A stretch of 7,503 nt of DNA from an uncultured Muribaculaceae bacterium. GTDB taxonomy: Bacteria > Bacteroidota > Bacteroidia > Bacteroidales > Muribaculaceae. The notes beneath the pieces were generated by a model. It saw only the letters and a program-made list of their open reading frames with translations. It was not told where the DNA came from and made no database searches. Both the position numbers and the translations under genes were made by a program. This document shows, in pieces, positions 1 to 6,461 of the stretch; position 1 is the first letter of the stretch, and each line of letters begins with the position of its first letter. The stretch covers positions 1-7,503 of the forward strand of contig CAJLLX010000096.1 in the NCBI GenBank assembly GCA_905207535.1, given 5' to 3'.

Positions 1-749
1 ACCGACCCTACGAAATTGACTGTCAGGAGCTTCACACCGTCGTAAAGCATCACATTGGCATCGAAAAACCGCCCGAATCCTTCGCGTATCATCCGCTCTA
101 TCGCCTCTTCGGCGATATGCTCCGACGCAAAGGGCGCCAGCGAGGCCAGGAAACCGTTGGCGGTCTCTCCGGCGGCCGCATCAGGGCGATAGACGCGGCG
201 GATTATCTCGTCGTAATCCATCTTCACATGCTCGTAGAAGGCATCTGTGAGCCGCTCGGGCAGCAGACCTTTCAACACGCTGTGGAGCAGCGCTTTCCCT
301 ATCCACGCGCCGGAGCCTTCGTCGCCGAGGATATACCCTAACGGGGGCACATTGGCCACAATCCGCTCGCCATCGTAGAGGCAGGAGTTGGCGCCGGTGC
401 CGAGGATGCAAACCACCGACCGCTCTCCTGCCGGGGCCACGGCGCAGCATGCTCCGAGCATATCGCTCCCCACGGTCACACGCTCACACCCGGGAAGCAC
501 CTCGCGGAGCGCTCGCTCCATAGCCTCGAGGGCGGCTCCGCGGCATCCTGCGCCGTAATATTCGGCTTCGGTCACTTGCGCAAGGTCCTCACGGTGGGCG
601 TCGAGGGCCTCGCGGAGCCTGTCGCGCAGCGTAGGCTCGCTCATCACTGTGGGATTGAGGCCGCATGTGGCGAAATCGGCAACACGCCGGTCGCCGTCGC
701 TGATTATCCACCTCACTTTCGTGCTCCCTCCGTCGGCTGTAAGTTTCAT
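1..749 (-). CDS. murK: BadF/BadG-type sugar kinase, probable MurNAc kinase (partial, C-terminus off the left edge)
   Basis: This is a cytoplasmic ATP-dependent sugar kinase of the BadF/BadG/BcrA/BcrD family, which includes N-acetylglucosamine kinase and Tannerella MurK. I translated the minus strand by eye: the frame stays open for 249 codons from the ATG at 749 and runs off the window, so a C-terminal part is missing. Visible family motifs are the N-terminal phosphate-binding DGGST (residues 6-10), GLNP (30-33), YYGAGC (64-69), the SD pair (95-96), GTGANS (117-122) and LGDEGSGAWIG (141-151). A second phosphate-type segment, VNFVGS, lies at the cut edge. The start is firm: its ATG overlaps the TGA of the upstream gene as ATGA, which implies translational coupling, and the DGGST motif follows at the usual distance. 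Family membership is clear. Specificity for MurNAc rather than GlcNAc is inferred from the adjacent NamZ and MurT genes. Confidence 0.85.
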   Translation of the reverse strand, partial: MKLTADGGSTKVRWIISDGDRRVADFATCGLNPTVMSEPTLRDRLREALDAHREDLAQVTEAEYYGAGCRGAALEAMERALREVLPGCERVTVGSDMLGACCAVAPAGERSVVCILGTGANSCLYDGERIVANVPPLGYILGDEGSGAWIGKALLHSVLKGLLPERLTDAFYEHVKMDYDEIIRRVYRPDAAAGETANGFLASLAPFASEHIAEEAIERMIREGFGRFFDANVMLYDGVKLLTVNFVGS

Positions 750-2008
750 CGGTACAAATGGTATTTTTTTGATTTCTCGGCAAATGCGGGCACATCTTCC
801 ATCCACAGCTGCTCGATATCCTCCACGCGGTGGTGGCGGAAGAAGAGCTCGCGCACCCGCTTGGTGCCGTTCACTTTGTCGAACATTCCGAAGCGCTCGG
901 GATTGGCGGCCACCGAGGCACGTTTGGCGGGGTAGAGCCGCGCTATCTCCTGCATCACGTAATACTGTATCAATGTGAGGTTTGCCTTGTCGAAATCAGT
1001 GACATACACCTCCACACCGTGCACGTTGGAGCCCTTCATCAGCCCGTAATAGGGCTTGTAGGTGATGAGGCGGAAGGCCACGCCGGGCAGCTGCAGGGCG
1101 TTGAGGTTGTCGGCGAGTCGACGGCCGTCGATCCAGGGGGCGGCGAAGGTGCGGAAGGGCAATGTGTACCCCACGCCGATGTTCACGTAGTCGAGCTCGC
1201 CGGCGATGCCGGTGGCGGGATAATAGACCGCGGTTTCGGCCGAGGGGAGATGGGGCGACGGGAGCACCCATGGCAATCCGGTGTCGCCGTAGAGCATGTC
1301 GCGATGCCACCCCTCCATCGGCACTACGGTGAGTTTCAGCGGTTTGCCGCCGGTGTCGATCATCCCCTCCTCCACAAGCATCCGGGCCAGTTCGCCGGGG
1401 GTGAGGCCATAGATATAGGGGATGGGATAACGGCTGACAAAACTCTCGCACTCTTTCTCGGTGATCGGGCCCTCTATCTTGTTGCCGCCGAGGGGGTTGG
1501 GGCGATCAAGCACCACAAATTCTTTCCCAAGACGGGCGCACTCCTCCATGGCCATACCCATAGTGGAGATGAAGGTGTAGGAGCGGCATCCGTTGTCCTG
1601 GATGTCATACACAAGGGCGTCGACATCGCGGAGCATGGCGGCTGTGGGGCGGCGTGTGGCGCCGTAGAGCGAGTAGACTTTCACTCCGGTGGCGGCGTCG
1701 GTGGCGGTGGCCACTTTCTGCCCGGCGGCCACATCGCCGCGCACTCCGTGCTCGGGCGCGAAGAGCGCCGTGAGGTTCACCTCGGGCGATTCGTGCAGGA
1801 TGTCGATGGTGGAACTCAGCTCGCTGTCCACGCCGGTGGGATTTGTGATCAGCCCCACGCGCTTGCCGGCGAGCTGACTGAAGTTGTTGTCTCTCAGCAC
1901 TTCTATGCCCGTTTTCACCCGCCCGGCGCCCCATGCCGGTGCCAGGACTAAGGTCAGGGCTGCTATTATCGCTGTTAATCGACTCATTTTCTTATGGATA
2001 TATATCAT
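746..2008 (-). CDS. namZ: Secreted exo-beta-N-acetylmuramidase, DUF1343 / GH171 (NamZ type)
   Basis: This family removes MurNAc from the non-reducing end of peptide-free peptidoglycan fragments, supplying MurNAc for uptake. The 420-residue product begins with a basic n-region, a hydrophobic stretch (about 11-24) and a plausible cleavage site near AWGAG, so export to the periplasm is expected. Conserved DUF1343 blocks follow in order: VGLITNPTGVD (51-61), FAPEHGVRGD (83-92), SLYG (113-116), DIQDNGCRSYTF (135-146) and DRPNPLGG (168-175), then the C-terminal domain. The Glu of PEHG is the most likely catalytic acid; that is family knowledge, not something shown here. Length is normal. Two starts are possible: 2008 (used; 13 nt after the murT stop) or the ATG at 1987, which begins MSRLTAII, gives a cleaner signal peptide and has an A-rich leader. 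The stop overlaps the murK start. Family call is very secure; the exact substrate is inferred. Confidence 0.92.
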   Translation of the reverse strand: MIYIHKKMSRLTAIIAALTLVLAPAWGAGRVKTGIEVLRDNNFSQLAGKRVGLITNPTGVDSELSSTIDILHESPEVNLTALFAPEHGVRGDVAAGQKVATATDAATGVKVYSLYGATRRPTAAMLRDVDALVYDIQDNGCRSYTFISTMGMAMEECARLGKEFVVLDRPNPLGGNKIEGPITEKECESFVSRYPIPYIYGLTPGELARMLVEEGMIDTGGKPLKLTVVPMEGWHRDMLYGDTGLPWVLPSPHLPSAETAVYYPATGIAGELDYVNIGVGYTLPFRTFAAPWIDGRRLADNLNALQLPGVAFRLITYKPYYGLMKGSNVHGVEVYVTDFDKANLTLIQYYVMQEIARLYPAKRASVAANPERFGMFDKVNGTKRVRELFFRHHRVEDIEQLWMEDVPAFAEKSKKYHLYR

Positions 2009-2021
2009 TTTTTACCGGCGG

Positions 2022-3380
2022 TCACTCCCCTTTCTTGCCGAAGCGGCTGTCGACCTTGATCAGATAGCACACCCCGATGGTGGCAGCGCAGCACACCATG
2101 GTCCAGATGAAGAAAGTGGTGTAGCTGAAGGTGTCGGCGATCCATCCGGCGGCCATGCCGGGGAGCATCATGCCAAGGGCCATAAAACCGGTGCAGATGC
2201 TGTAGTGGGCTGTCTTGAAGCGTCCTACGGAGAAGTAGATGAGGTAGAGCATGTAGGCGGTGAAGCCGAAGCCGTAGCCAAACTGTTCCACGGCCACGCA
2301 GGCATACACCTGCCAGAGCGCCGACGGCTGTGCGAAGGCGAGATACACGAAGGTGAGGCAGGTGAGCGACATGCTCCAGGCCATGGGGTGGAGCCAGTAG
2401 CGCAGACCGTTGCGCGAGGCCACGAGGCCGCCGACGATACCTCCGAGCATCAGCCCTATTACACCGATGGTGCCGTAGGCCAGTCCCACCTGATCGGCGG
2501 TGAGCCCGAGGCCACCCTGCTCTACGGGGTCGAGCATGAAGGGGGTGATCATCTTCACCAGCTGCGCCTCGGGAAGGCGGTAGAGGAGCATGAAGAGGAT
2601 GGCTACCCCAACCTGAGGCTTGCGGAAGAAGTCGATGAAGGTCTCGGCAAACTCACGCATCACTTCGCCGGCGCTTCGGGGCTCGCGGTCGGCATCGGCA
2701 GCTGGTCGGGGCAGCACGATGCTGTGATACAGCACGGCGAGAACGAAAAATGCCGCTAAGATGCCGAAGACCAGTATCCATCCGGCCTTGGGCTGAGCCC
2801 AGGCGTCGCTCACACGGGCAGCCACGATCACCAGCGCCCCCTGCCCTATCACCATCGACACGCGGTAGAAGAGCGAACGGATCCCCACAAACATGCTCTG
2901 ACGGTGCTCGCTAAGCCCGAGCATATAAAAACCATCGGCGGCGATATCGTGGGTGGCGGAGGCGAAGGCCATCAGCCAGAACACGGCCAGGGTGGCGGCG
3001 AAAAAGCCGCTTACGGGGAGCACGAAGGCTATCGCGGCCATGCACACGGCTATCACCATCTGCATGGTGAGCACCCACCAACGCTTGGTGCGGATGATAT
3101 CCACGAAGGGGCTCCAGAAGGGCTTGATGACCCACGGCAGATAGAGCCACGCGGTGTAGAAGGCGAGTTCGGTGTTGCCGACACCTAAGCACTTGTACAT
3201 CACGGTGCTTATGGTCATCACGGCCATGTAGGGCAACCCCTCGGCGAAGTAGAGTGTCGGCACCCACCACCATGCGCGGTCGCCATGCTTTTTCGCTTCT
3301 CCGGAAGGGAGGGCGGCTTCTGTCTTCTCTTCCTCAGCAGGGAGGGCGGCCGGCGTCTCTTTCTGTTCTATCTCCTTCAT
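2022..3380 (-). CDS. murT: AmpG-like MFS transporter, probable MurNAc importer (MurT type)
   Basis: This is a 452-residue inner-membrane transporter of the major facilitator superfamily, related to the muropeptide permease AmpG and to the Tannerella MurNAc transporter MurT. About 12 hydrophobic segments can be followed from WWWVPTLYFAEGLPY (37-51) to VCYLIKV (437-443). The conserved loop HDIAADGF (144-151), after a hydrophobic helix, resembles the AmpG motif in the same place. A longer hydrophilic loop near 224-256 separates the two six-helix halves. The first 35 residues are a soluble tail rich in Glu, Ala, Lys and Pro with no membrane segment, presumably cytoplasmic. The next internal Met (52) lies inside the first helix, so the ATG at 3380 is the only sensible start. 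It lies 13 nt after the SpoIID-family gene and 13 nt before namZ. The substrate is inferred from these neighbours; anhydro-muropeptides are the alternative. Confidence 0.85.
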   Translation of the reverse strand: MKEIEQKETPAALPAEEEKTEAALPSGEAKKHGDRAWWWVPTLYFAEGLPYMAVMTISTVMYKCLGVGNTELAFYTAWLYLPWVIKPFWSPFVDIIRTKRWWVLTMQMVIAVCMAAIAFVLPVSGFFAATLAVFWLMAFASATHDIAADGFYMLGLSEHRQSMFVGIRSLFYRVSMVIGQGALVIVAARVSDAWAQPKAGWILVFGILAAFFVLAVLYHSIVLPRPAADADREPRSAGEVMREFAETFIDFFRKPQVGVAILFMLLYRLPEAQLVKMITPFMLDPVEQGGLGLTADQVGLAYGTIGVIGLMLGGIVGGLVASRNGLRYWLHPMAWSMSLTCLTFVYLAFAQPSALWQVYACVAVEQFGYGFGFTAYMLYLIYFSVGRFKTAHYSICTGFMALGMMLPGMAAGWIADTFSYTTFFIWTMVCCAATIGVCYLIKVDSRFGKKGE

Positions 3381-3393
3381 ATTTCTCTGTTTA

Positions 3394-4686
3394 TCAGTAT
3401 ATTTTCTCTATTCCGGCTTTCGGAAAGTAATGTTTCAGTATTTCGCGGTAGCCGTAGCCACGGGCACCCATCACGGCGGCGCCGATCTGGCACATCCCCA
3501 CTCCGTGGCCCCATCCGCACCCGTCGAGCACGTAGCTGCCGTTGGCTTCGCGGCTCACGGTGAAGGCCGAGCTGCGCAAATGGCTCTCCGACAGCCACCG
3601 GCGGATCTCCAGCTCTTTCCCCACCACTGCCGTGCGGCGGCTGCCGCGTATCAGCAGCCTTGTGATGCGCCCTGCGGGGGTCCGCTCCAGAGGCTCCAGG
3701 GCCTCTATCGTGCCGAAATCCATCCCGGAGCGCTTGGCCACCAGTCGCCCGAGCTCGTCGGCGCTGTAGCGCGCCTGCCAGCGGAAGAAGTCGAGACTCT
3801 CGCGGTCGTAGTCGTTGAGCACCTGAGCGATGATGGCCGGGTCACGGGTGTCGCACAAGGGTTCGCCCCCTTCGGCCGACGTGTCGGCCACATGTTCGAG
3901 ATAAGCCTTCGGGGCATCCTCCCAGCAGTTCTCAAACCGCTCGCTCACCCCTCCGCAGCATTTGCTGAAACGTGCGTCGCAAATTTCGCCCCCGAAGGTG
4001 AGCATCTCGCCGCGGGTGGCCTCGATGGCGGCAGCCACGCGGGGGTTGGTCTGGCGTGTCACCCCCTGATAGCGCTGGCAGTGGTCGTCTGCGCAGACGT
4101 CAAACTGGCTGTGGTCCTCGCGGTCGTACCATTTGCAGAGTTCCTCCACCTCTTCGCCGTTGGCGAGGCGCGCCGTGCGCCATCCGCCCTGCTCGGCGCT
4201 GCTGTGCTTGCCCCGGTCGAGCAGTTGGCGCATCAGCCAACTGCGGCTAACCACGGCGTGGGCCCTGAGAAGCGCGTCGGAGGCGTCGGCGCTCATCTCC
4301 GAGGAGATGACGCTCTTGAGATACTCTTCCAGACCAATCTCGTTGACGGCGATGATGCCGGAAGGGTCATCGGAGGAGGGTATCACCCTCAAGGCGCCGG
4401 CGAAACGCTGGTTTTCAGCTCGTTGCCAGTGAAAACCGATGCCGATGGTCACGCCGCGCAGCTCAAAACTGCTCTCCGGCCCGGCTTCGGGGGTGAAAAG
4501 GGCCTCGGGATAGAGAGTGCCTCGGTATTCCACACCGTCGGCGCTGCGTCGCAGGGTCTGCTCCCCGTCGGCGGAAAGGCCGTCGGGACCGATGTAAGTC
4601 CCGGTGAAACATACGGTTATCTCCGGGCGTGTCATCACGCCTACATGTATCTGCGGTTCTTCGTTTATGCGTTCTGTCTCGTTCAT
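3394..4686 (-). CDS. SpoIID/LytB-domain protein, putative peptidoglycan lytic transglycosylase, no signal peptide
   Basis: First gene of the MurNAc salvage operon; 430 residues. The SpoIID domain is recognisable from GLEEYLKSVISSEM (118-131), whose Glu130 aligns with the catalytic Glu of SpoIID. It continues with RAHAVVSRSW (141-150), a CCGG segment (243-246) where sporulation SpoIID proteins have a Ser/Gly-rich stretch, and GWGHGVGMCQIGA (391-403) near the C-terminus. SpoIID enzymes cleave glycan strands that have lost their stem peptides, which suits a pathway with NamZ. Cys and His cluster unusually: Cys184, Cys198, His202, Cys203, Cys236, Cys243, Cys244, Cys254; some SpoIID proteins bind zinc. 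The N-terminus is hydrophilic, with IHVGVMTRPEI close to Met1, and no signal peptide is visible. An in-frame TAG (4728-4726) 14 codons upstream and the promoter box at 4699-4692 exclude an earlier start. It ends in tandem stops (TGATAA). Domain call secure; activity and location uncertain. Confidence 0.88.
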   Translation of the reverse strand: MNETERINEEPQIHVGVMTRPEITVCFTGTYIGPDGLSADGEQTLRRSADGVEYRGTLYPEALFTPEAGPESSFELRGVTIGIGFHWQRAENQRFAGALRVIPSSDDPSGIIAVNEIGLEEYLKSVISSEMSADASDALLRAHAVVSRSWLMRQLLDRGKHSSAEQGGWRTARLANGEEVEELCKWYDREDHSQFDVCADDHCQRYQGVTRQTNPRVAAAIEATRGEMLTFGGEICDARFSKCCGGVSERFENCWEDAPKAYLEHVADTSAEGGEPLCDTRDPAIIAQVLNDYDRESLDFFRWQARYSADELGRLVAKRSGMDFGTIEALEPLERTPAGRITRLLIRGSRRTAVVGKELEIRRWLSESHLRSSAFTVSREANGSYVLDGCGWGHGVGMCQIGAAVMGARGYGYREILKHYFPKAGIEKIY

Positions 4687-4691
4687 GCATG

Positions 4692-4699
4692 CAAAGATA
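4692..4699 (-). promoter_or_regulatory. Promoter -7 box (TATCTTTG) of the spoIID-murT-namZ-murK operon
   Basis: Read on the minus strand, TATCTTTG matches the Bacteroidota -7 consensus TAnnTTTG exactly. It ends only 5 nt before the ATG at 4686, so transcription would begin at or within a base or two of the start codon. I found no convincing -33 TTTG at the usual spacing. No other TAnnTTTG box was noticed between the four operon genes, so this is the best candidate promoter for all of them. Confidence 0.65.
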
Positions 4700-4728
4700 C
4701 AAAAACTTTTATCCGCTTGTCTGCCCTA

Positions 4729-4763
4729 TTTGTCCCCCTTTTCAATATTTATTTGTATCTTTG
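4729..4763 (+). promoter_or_regulatory. Promoter of the endonuclease gene (-33 TTTG, -7 TATCTTTG)
   Basis: TATCTTTG at 4756-4763 is an exact Bacteroidota -7 box, with a candidate -33 TTTG at 4729-4732. The spacer of 23 nt is slightly longer than the usual 19-21. The expected 5' leader before the ATG at 4786 is about 20 nt, A/T-rich and without a Shine-Dalgarno sequence, which is normal for the phylum. Confidence 0.7.
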
Positions 4764-4785
4764 CGAGTTAACAAGCGATTTTATC

Positions 4786-6321
4786 ATGAAATTACAGTTT
4801 CCCAAATACCTTCTCATGCTTTCCGCCCTCATGGCGCCGGCTATCACCAAGGCCGAAATCCCGCTCGACTATTACGCTTCGGCTCAGGGACTTAGCGGGC
4901 AGCAGCTCAAGACGGCCATCTTCCATATCATCGGCGATAACCCCGACATCACCATGCTCGACTACGGCTCGGGCAACATGAAGACATGGTGGGGATTCTA
5001 CCTCACCGACCGCAACGAAGACGACAATTCGGTCGTCGACCGCTACAGCAACGACACACGCTACTTCGGCAAGCGTGGCTCCTCGGTCAGCGGCATGAAC
5101 ATCGAGCACTCCTTCCCCAAATCGTGGTGGGGAGGCGACGAGGTCAATGGCTACAAGGATCTCTTCAACCTCATGCCCTGCGAGCAGAAGATCAATTCCA
5201 CCAAGAGCAATTACCCCATGGGCAAAGTGACCAACACCACCGCTGCCGGCGACAATGGTTGCACCCGTGTGGGCTCGGGCGACTGGGAAGGCAACTGGTG
5301 GGAACCGGCCGACAAATGGAAGGGCGACTTCGCCCGCGGATACATGTACATGGCAACGGCCTATCAGGACTACACTTTCAGCAACTCCCAGGGTAAGAAG
5401 ATACTGCAAACCGGCCCCTACCCCACGCTGATCAAGCGCGCTTCCGACCTCTACATCGCATGGGCCAAGGCCGACGATGTCACCGAGATGGAAACCGTCC
5501 GAAACGACCGCGTGCAGTCGATCCAGGGCAACCGCAACCCCTTCGTCGACTTCCCCAACCTGATGGAATACATCTGGGGCGACTCCATCGGCGAGCCCTT
5601 CGACCTGCGCTTCACCCGCAAATCGGCCCGCACCACCGGATCGGTGGGCGAACCCTCCGAGCGGCGCACTGCCTACGAAAACACCCTCTTGGGCGACACC
5701 GGCGGCTTCACCATCGAGACCATCGAGACTCCCGCCAACGACCGCACCGTATGGGTCAACGACGCCACCTACGGCTGGAAGGCATCGGCCTTCTTCTCCC
5801 AGGCCACACCCTGCGTGGTTGACCTTGTCAGCCCGGAAATCGACCTCACCGACTTCACCTCGGCCACAATGACATTCCGCCACGCGGTGAAATTCTCCGA
5901 TGACCCCGCCTCAGAGCTGCAGGTGCTCCTCCGCGATGCCTCCGGCGACACCCATACCCTCGATGCCGCAGGCGACACCCACACCCTCGATGTGCCCCAG
6001 TGGCCCGCCGGCAACAGTTGGAACTTCAGCGATTCAGGTCCGGTGAACCTCAACAGCCATGTCGGCGGCAAGGTTCAGATCATCTTCCGCTACACCTCCA
6101 CCTCCGCCAATGCCTGCACATGGGAGATCAACACCCTCTTGATCACCGGCAACGCCAGTCTCAGCGGCGTTGAAGCCCTCCCCGCCCTCGATCCCGACGA
6201 CAACATCCATCAGCCCGCCCTCTGGTACTCCATCGACGGCCTCCCCATCGATCCCGCCACCTATCGCGGTATCGCCATCCGCCGCCAAGGCACCCACACC
6301 TCCAAGCACCTCCTCCGCTAA
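4786..6321 (+). CDS. Secreted endonuclease I-family nuclease with C-terminal beta-rich module and sorting-type tail
   Basis: A 511-residue exported, probably non-specific DNA/RNA nuclease of the EndA/NucM family (beta-beta-alpha metal fold). Residues 1-23 form a signal peptide ending TKA. The catalytic core spans about 25-280. NIEHSFPKSWW (105-115) carries the general-base His108 and the metal-ligand Glu107; DLFNLMPCEQKIN (125-137) and the following STKSNYP supply the conserved Asn region; GNRNPFVDFPNLMEYIWG (248-265) is the third family block. Residues about 300-457 are a beta-rich module like those attached to extracellular Bacteroidota enzymes, probably for binding. The end (480-511: LWYSIDGLPI, then YRGIAIRRQG and a basic finish) resembles C-terminal sorting domains of type IX secretion. 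The frame stays open far upstream, antisense to the SpoIID-family gene, but the promoter and signal peptide fix the start at 4786. Likely roles are nutrient scavenging or extracellular DNA degradation (inference). Confidence 0.9.
   Translation: MKLQFPKYLLMLSALMAPAITKAEIPLDYYASAQGLSGQQLKTAIFHIIGDNPDITMLDYGSGNMKTWWGFYLTDRNEDDNSVVDRYSNDTRYFGKRGSSVSGMNIEHSFPKSWWGGDEVNGYKDLFNLMPCEQKINSTKSNYPMGKVTNTTAAGDNGCTRVGSGDWEGNWWEPADKWKGDFARGYMYMATAYQDYTFSNSQGKKILQTGPYPTLIKRASDLYIAWAKADDVTEMETVRNDRVQSIQGNRNPFVDFPNLMEYIWGDSIGEPFDLRFTRKSARTTGSVGEPSERRTAYENTLLGDTGGFTIETIETPANDRTVWVNDATYGWKASAFFSQATPCVVDLVSPEIDLTDFTSATMTFRHAVKFSDDPASELQVLLRDASGDTHTLDAAGDTHTLDVPQWPAGNSWNFSDSGPVNLNSHVGGKVQIIFRYTSTSANACTWEINTLLITGNASLSGVEALPALDPDDNIHQPALWYSIDGLPIDPATYRGIAIRRQGTHTSKHLLR
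5944..5997 (+). repeat. 27-bp tandem duplication inside the nuclease gene
   Basis: The 22-nt unit starting GGCGACACCCA at 5944 recurs at 5971 with a single T-to-C change, a 27-bp period. It gives the in-frame protein repeat GDTHTLDAA / GDTHTLDVP at residues 387-404, in a predicted surface loop of the C-terminal beta-rich module. The last 5 nt of each period differ. Confidence 0.85.
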
Positions 6322-6345
6322 TCCCAACGCTGACAGAATATCCCC

Positions 6346-6392
6346 AAAAAAATCGCTGCGCCGGAGCTTCCGGCACAGCGATTTAGTTTTTT
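6346..6392. terminator. Bidirectional intrinsic terminator between the nuclease gene and rpoD
   Basis: AAATCGCTG (6350-6358) pairs fully with CAGCGATTT (6376-6384). After one C/A mismatch the stem continues as GCCGGA (6360-6365) with TCCGGC (6369-6374), closed by a 3-nt loop. On the plus strand a run of six T (6387-6392) follows 2 nt later; on the minus strand the seven A at 6346-6352 become a T-run. It therefore ends both convergent genes, 25 nt after the nuclease stop and 78 nt after the rpoD stop. Confidence 0.9.
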
Positions 6393-6433
6393 CTCATGTC
6401 AAAGCGGCTGCGGGGCAAATTCCCATTCTTTAT

Positions 6434-6449
6434 GCCGCAGCCTTGCGGC
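6434..6449 (-). other. Small GC hairpin just after the rpoD stop codon
   Basis: On the minus strand GCCGCA and TGCGGC form a perfect 6-bp stem with a 4-nt AGGC loop, starting 12 nt after the rpoD TAA. On the plus strand the left arm region can instead pair with GGCTGCGG at 6406-6413 (8 bp, partner 6435-6442). No T-run follows, so it is not a complete terminator; it may protect the 3' end of the message or be incidental. Confidence 0.4.
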
Positions 6450-6461
6450 GGGGCGGCCTCT

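Larger units (their letters stand above)
4691..4764. repeat. 13-bp perfect inverted repeat formed by the two divergent promoter cores
   Basis: GCAAAGATACAAA at 4691-4703 is the exact reverse complement of TTTGTATCTTTGC at 4752-4764, with 48 nt between the arms. Each arm contains one of the two facing -7 boxes. The simplest reading is two strong promoter cores that share the same extended consensus; a shared operator is possible but not shown. Confidence 0.6.

Noticed and set aside
830..1951. Plus-strand 373-codon open frame opposite namZ
   Set aside because: It is a GC-rich antisense shadow: the translation is Gly/His/Val-rich with no family motif, while the minus strand carries the full DUF1343 motif set.
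1884..2759. Plus-strand 291-codon open frame opposite murT and the namZ start
   Set aside because: It is Glu/Gly/His-rich shadow sequence antisense to a clear membrane transporter; no promoter or start context supports it.
3430..4785. Long plus-strand open frame upstream of and continuous with the nuclease gene, which could suggest a 963-residue protein
   Set aside because: It is antisense to the SpoIID-family gene, whose conserved motifs are clear. The plus-strand promoter at 4756-4763 and a signal peptide beginning at 4786 fix the real nuclease start.
4792..5883. Minus-strand 363-codon open frame opposite the nuclease gene
   Set aside because: It is low-complexity Gly/Val-rich antisense translation without motifs; the plus-strand endonuclease I motifs account for this DNA.
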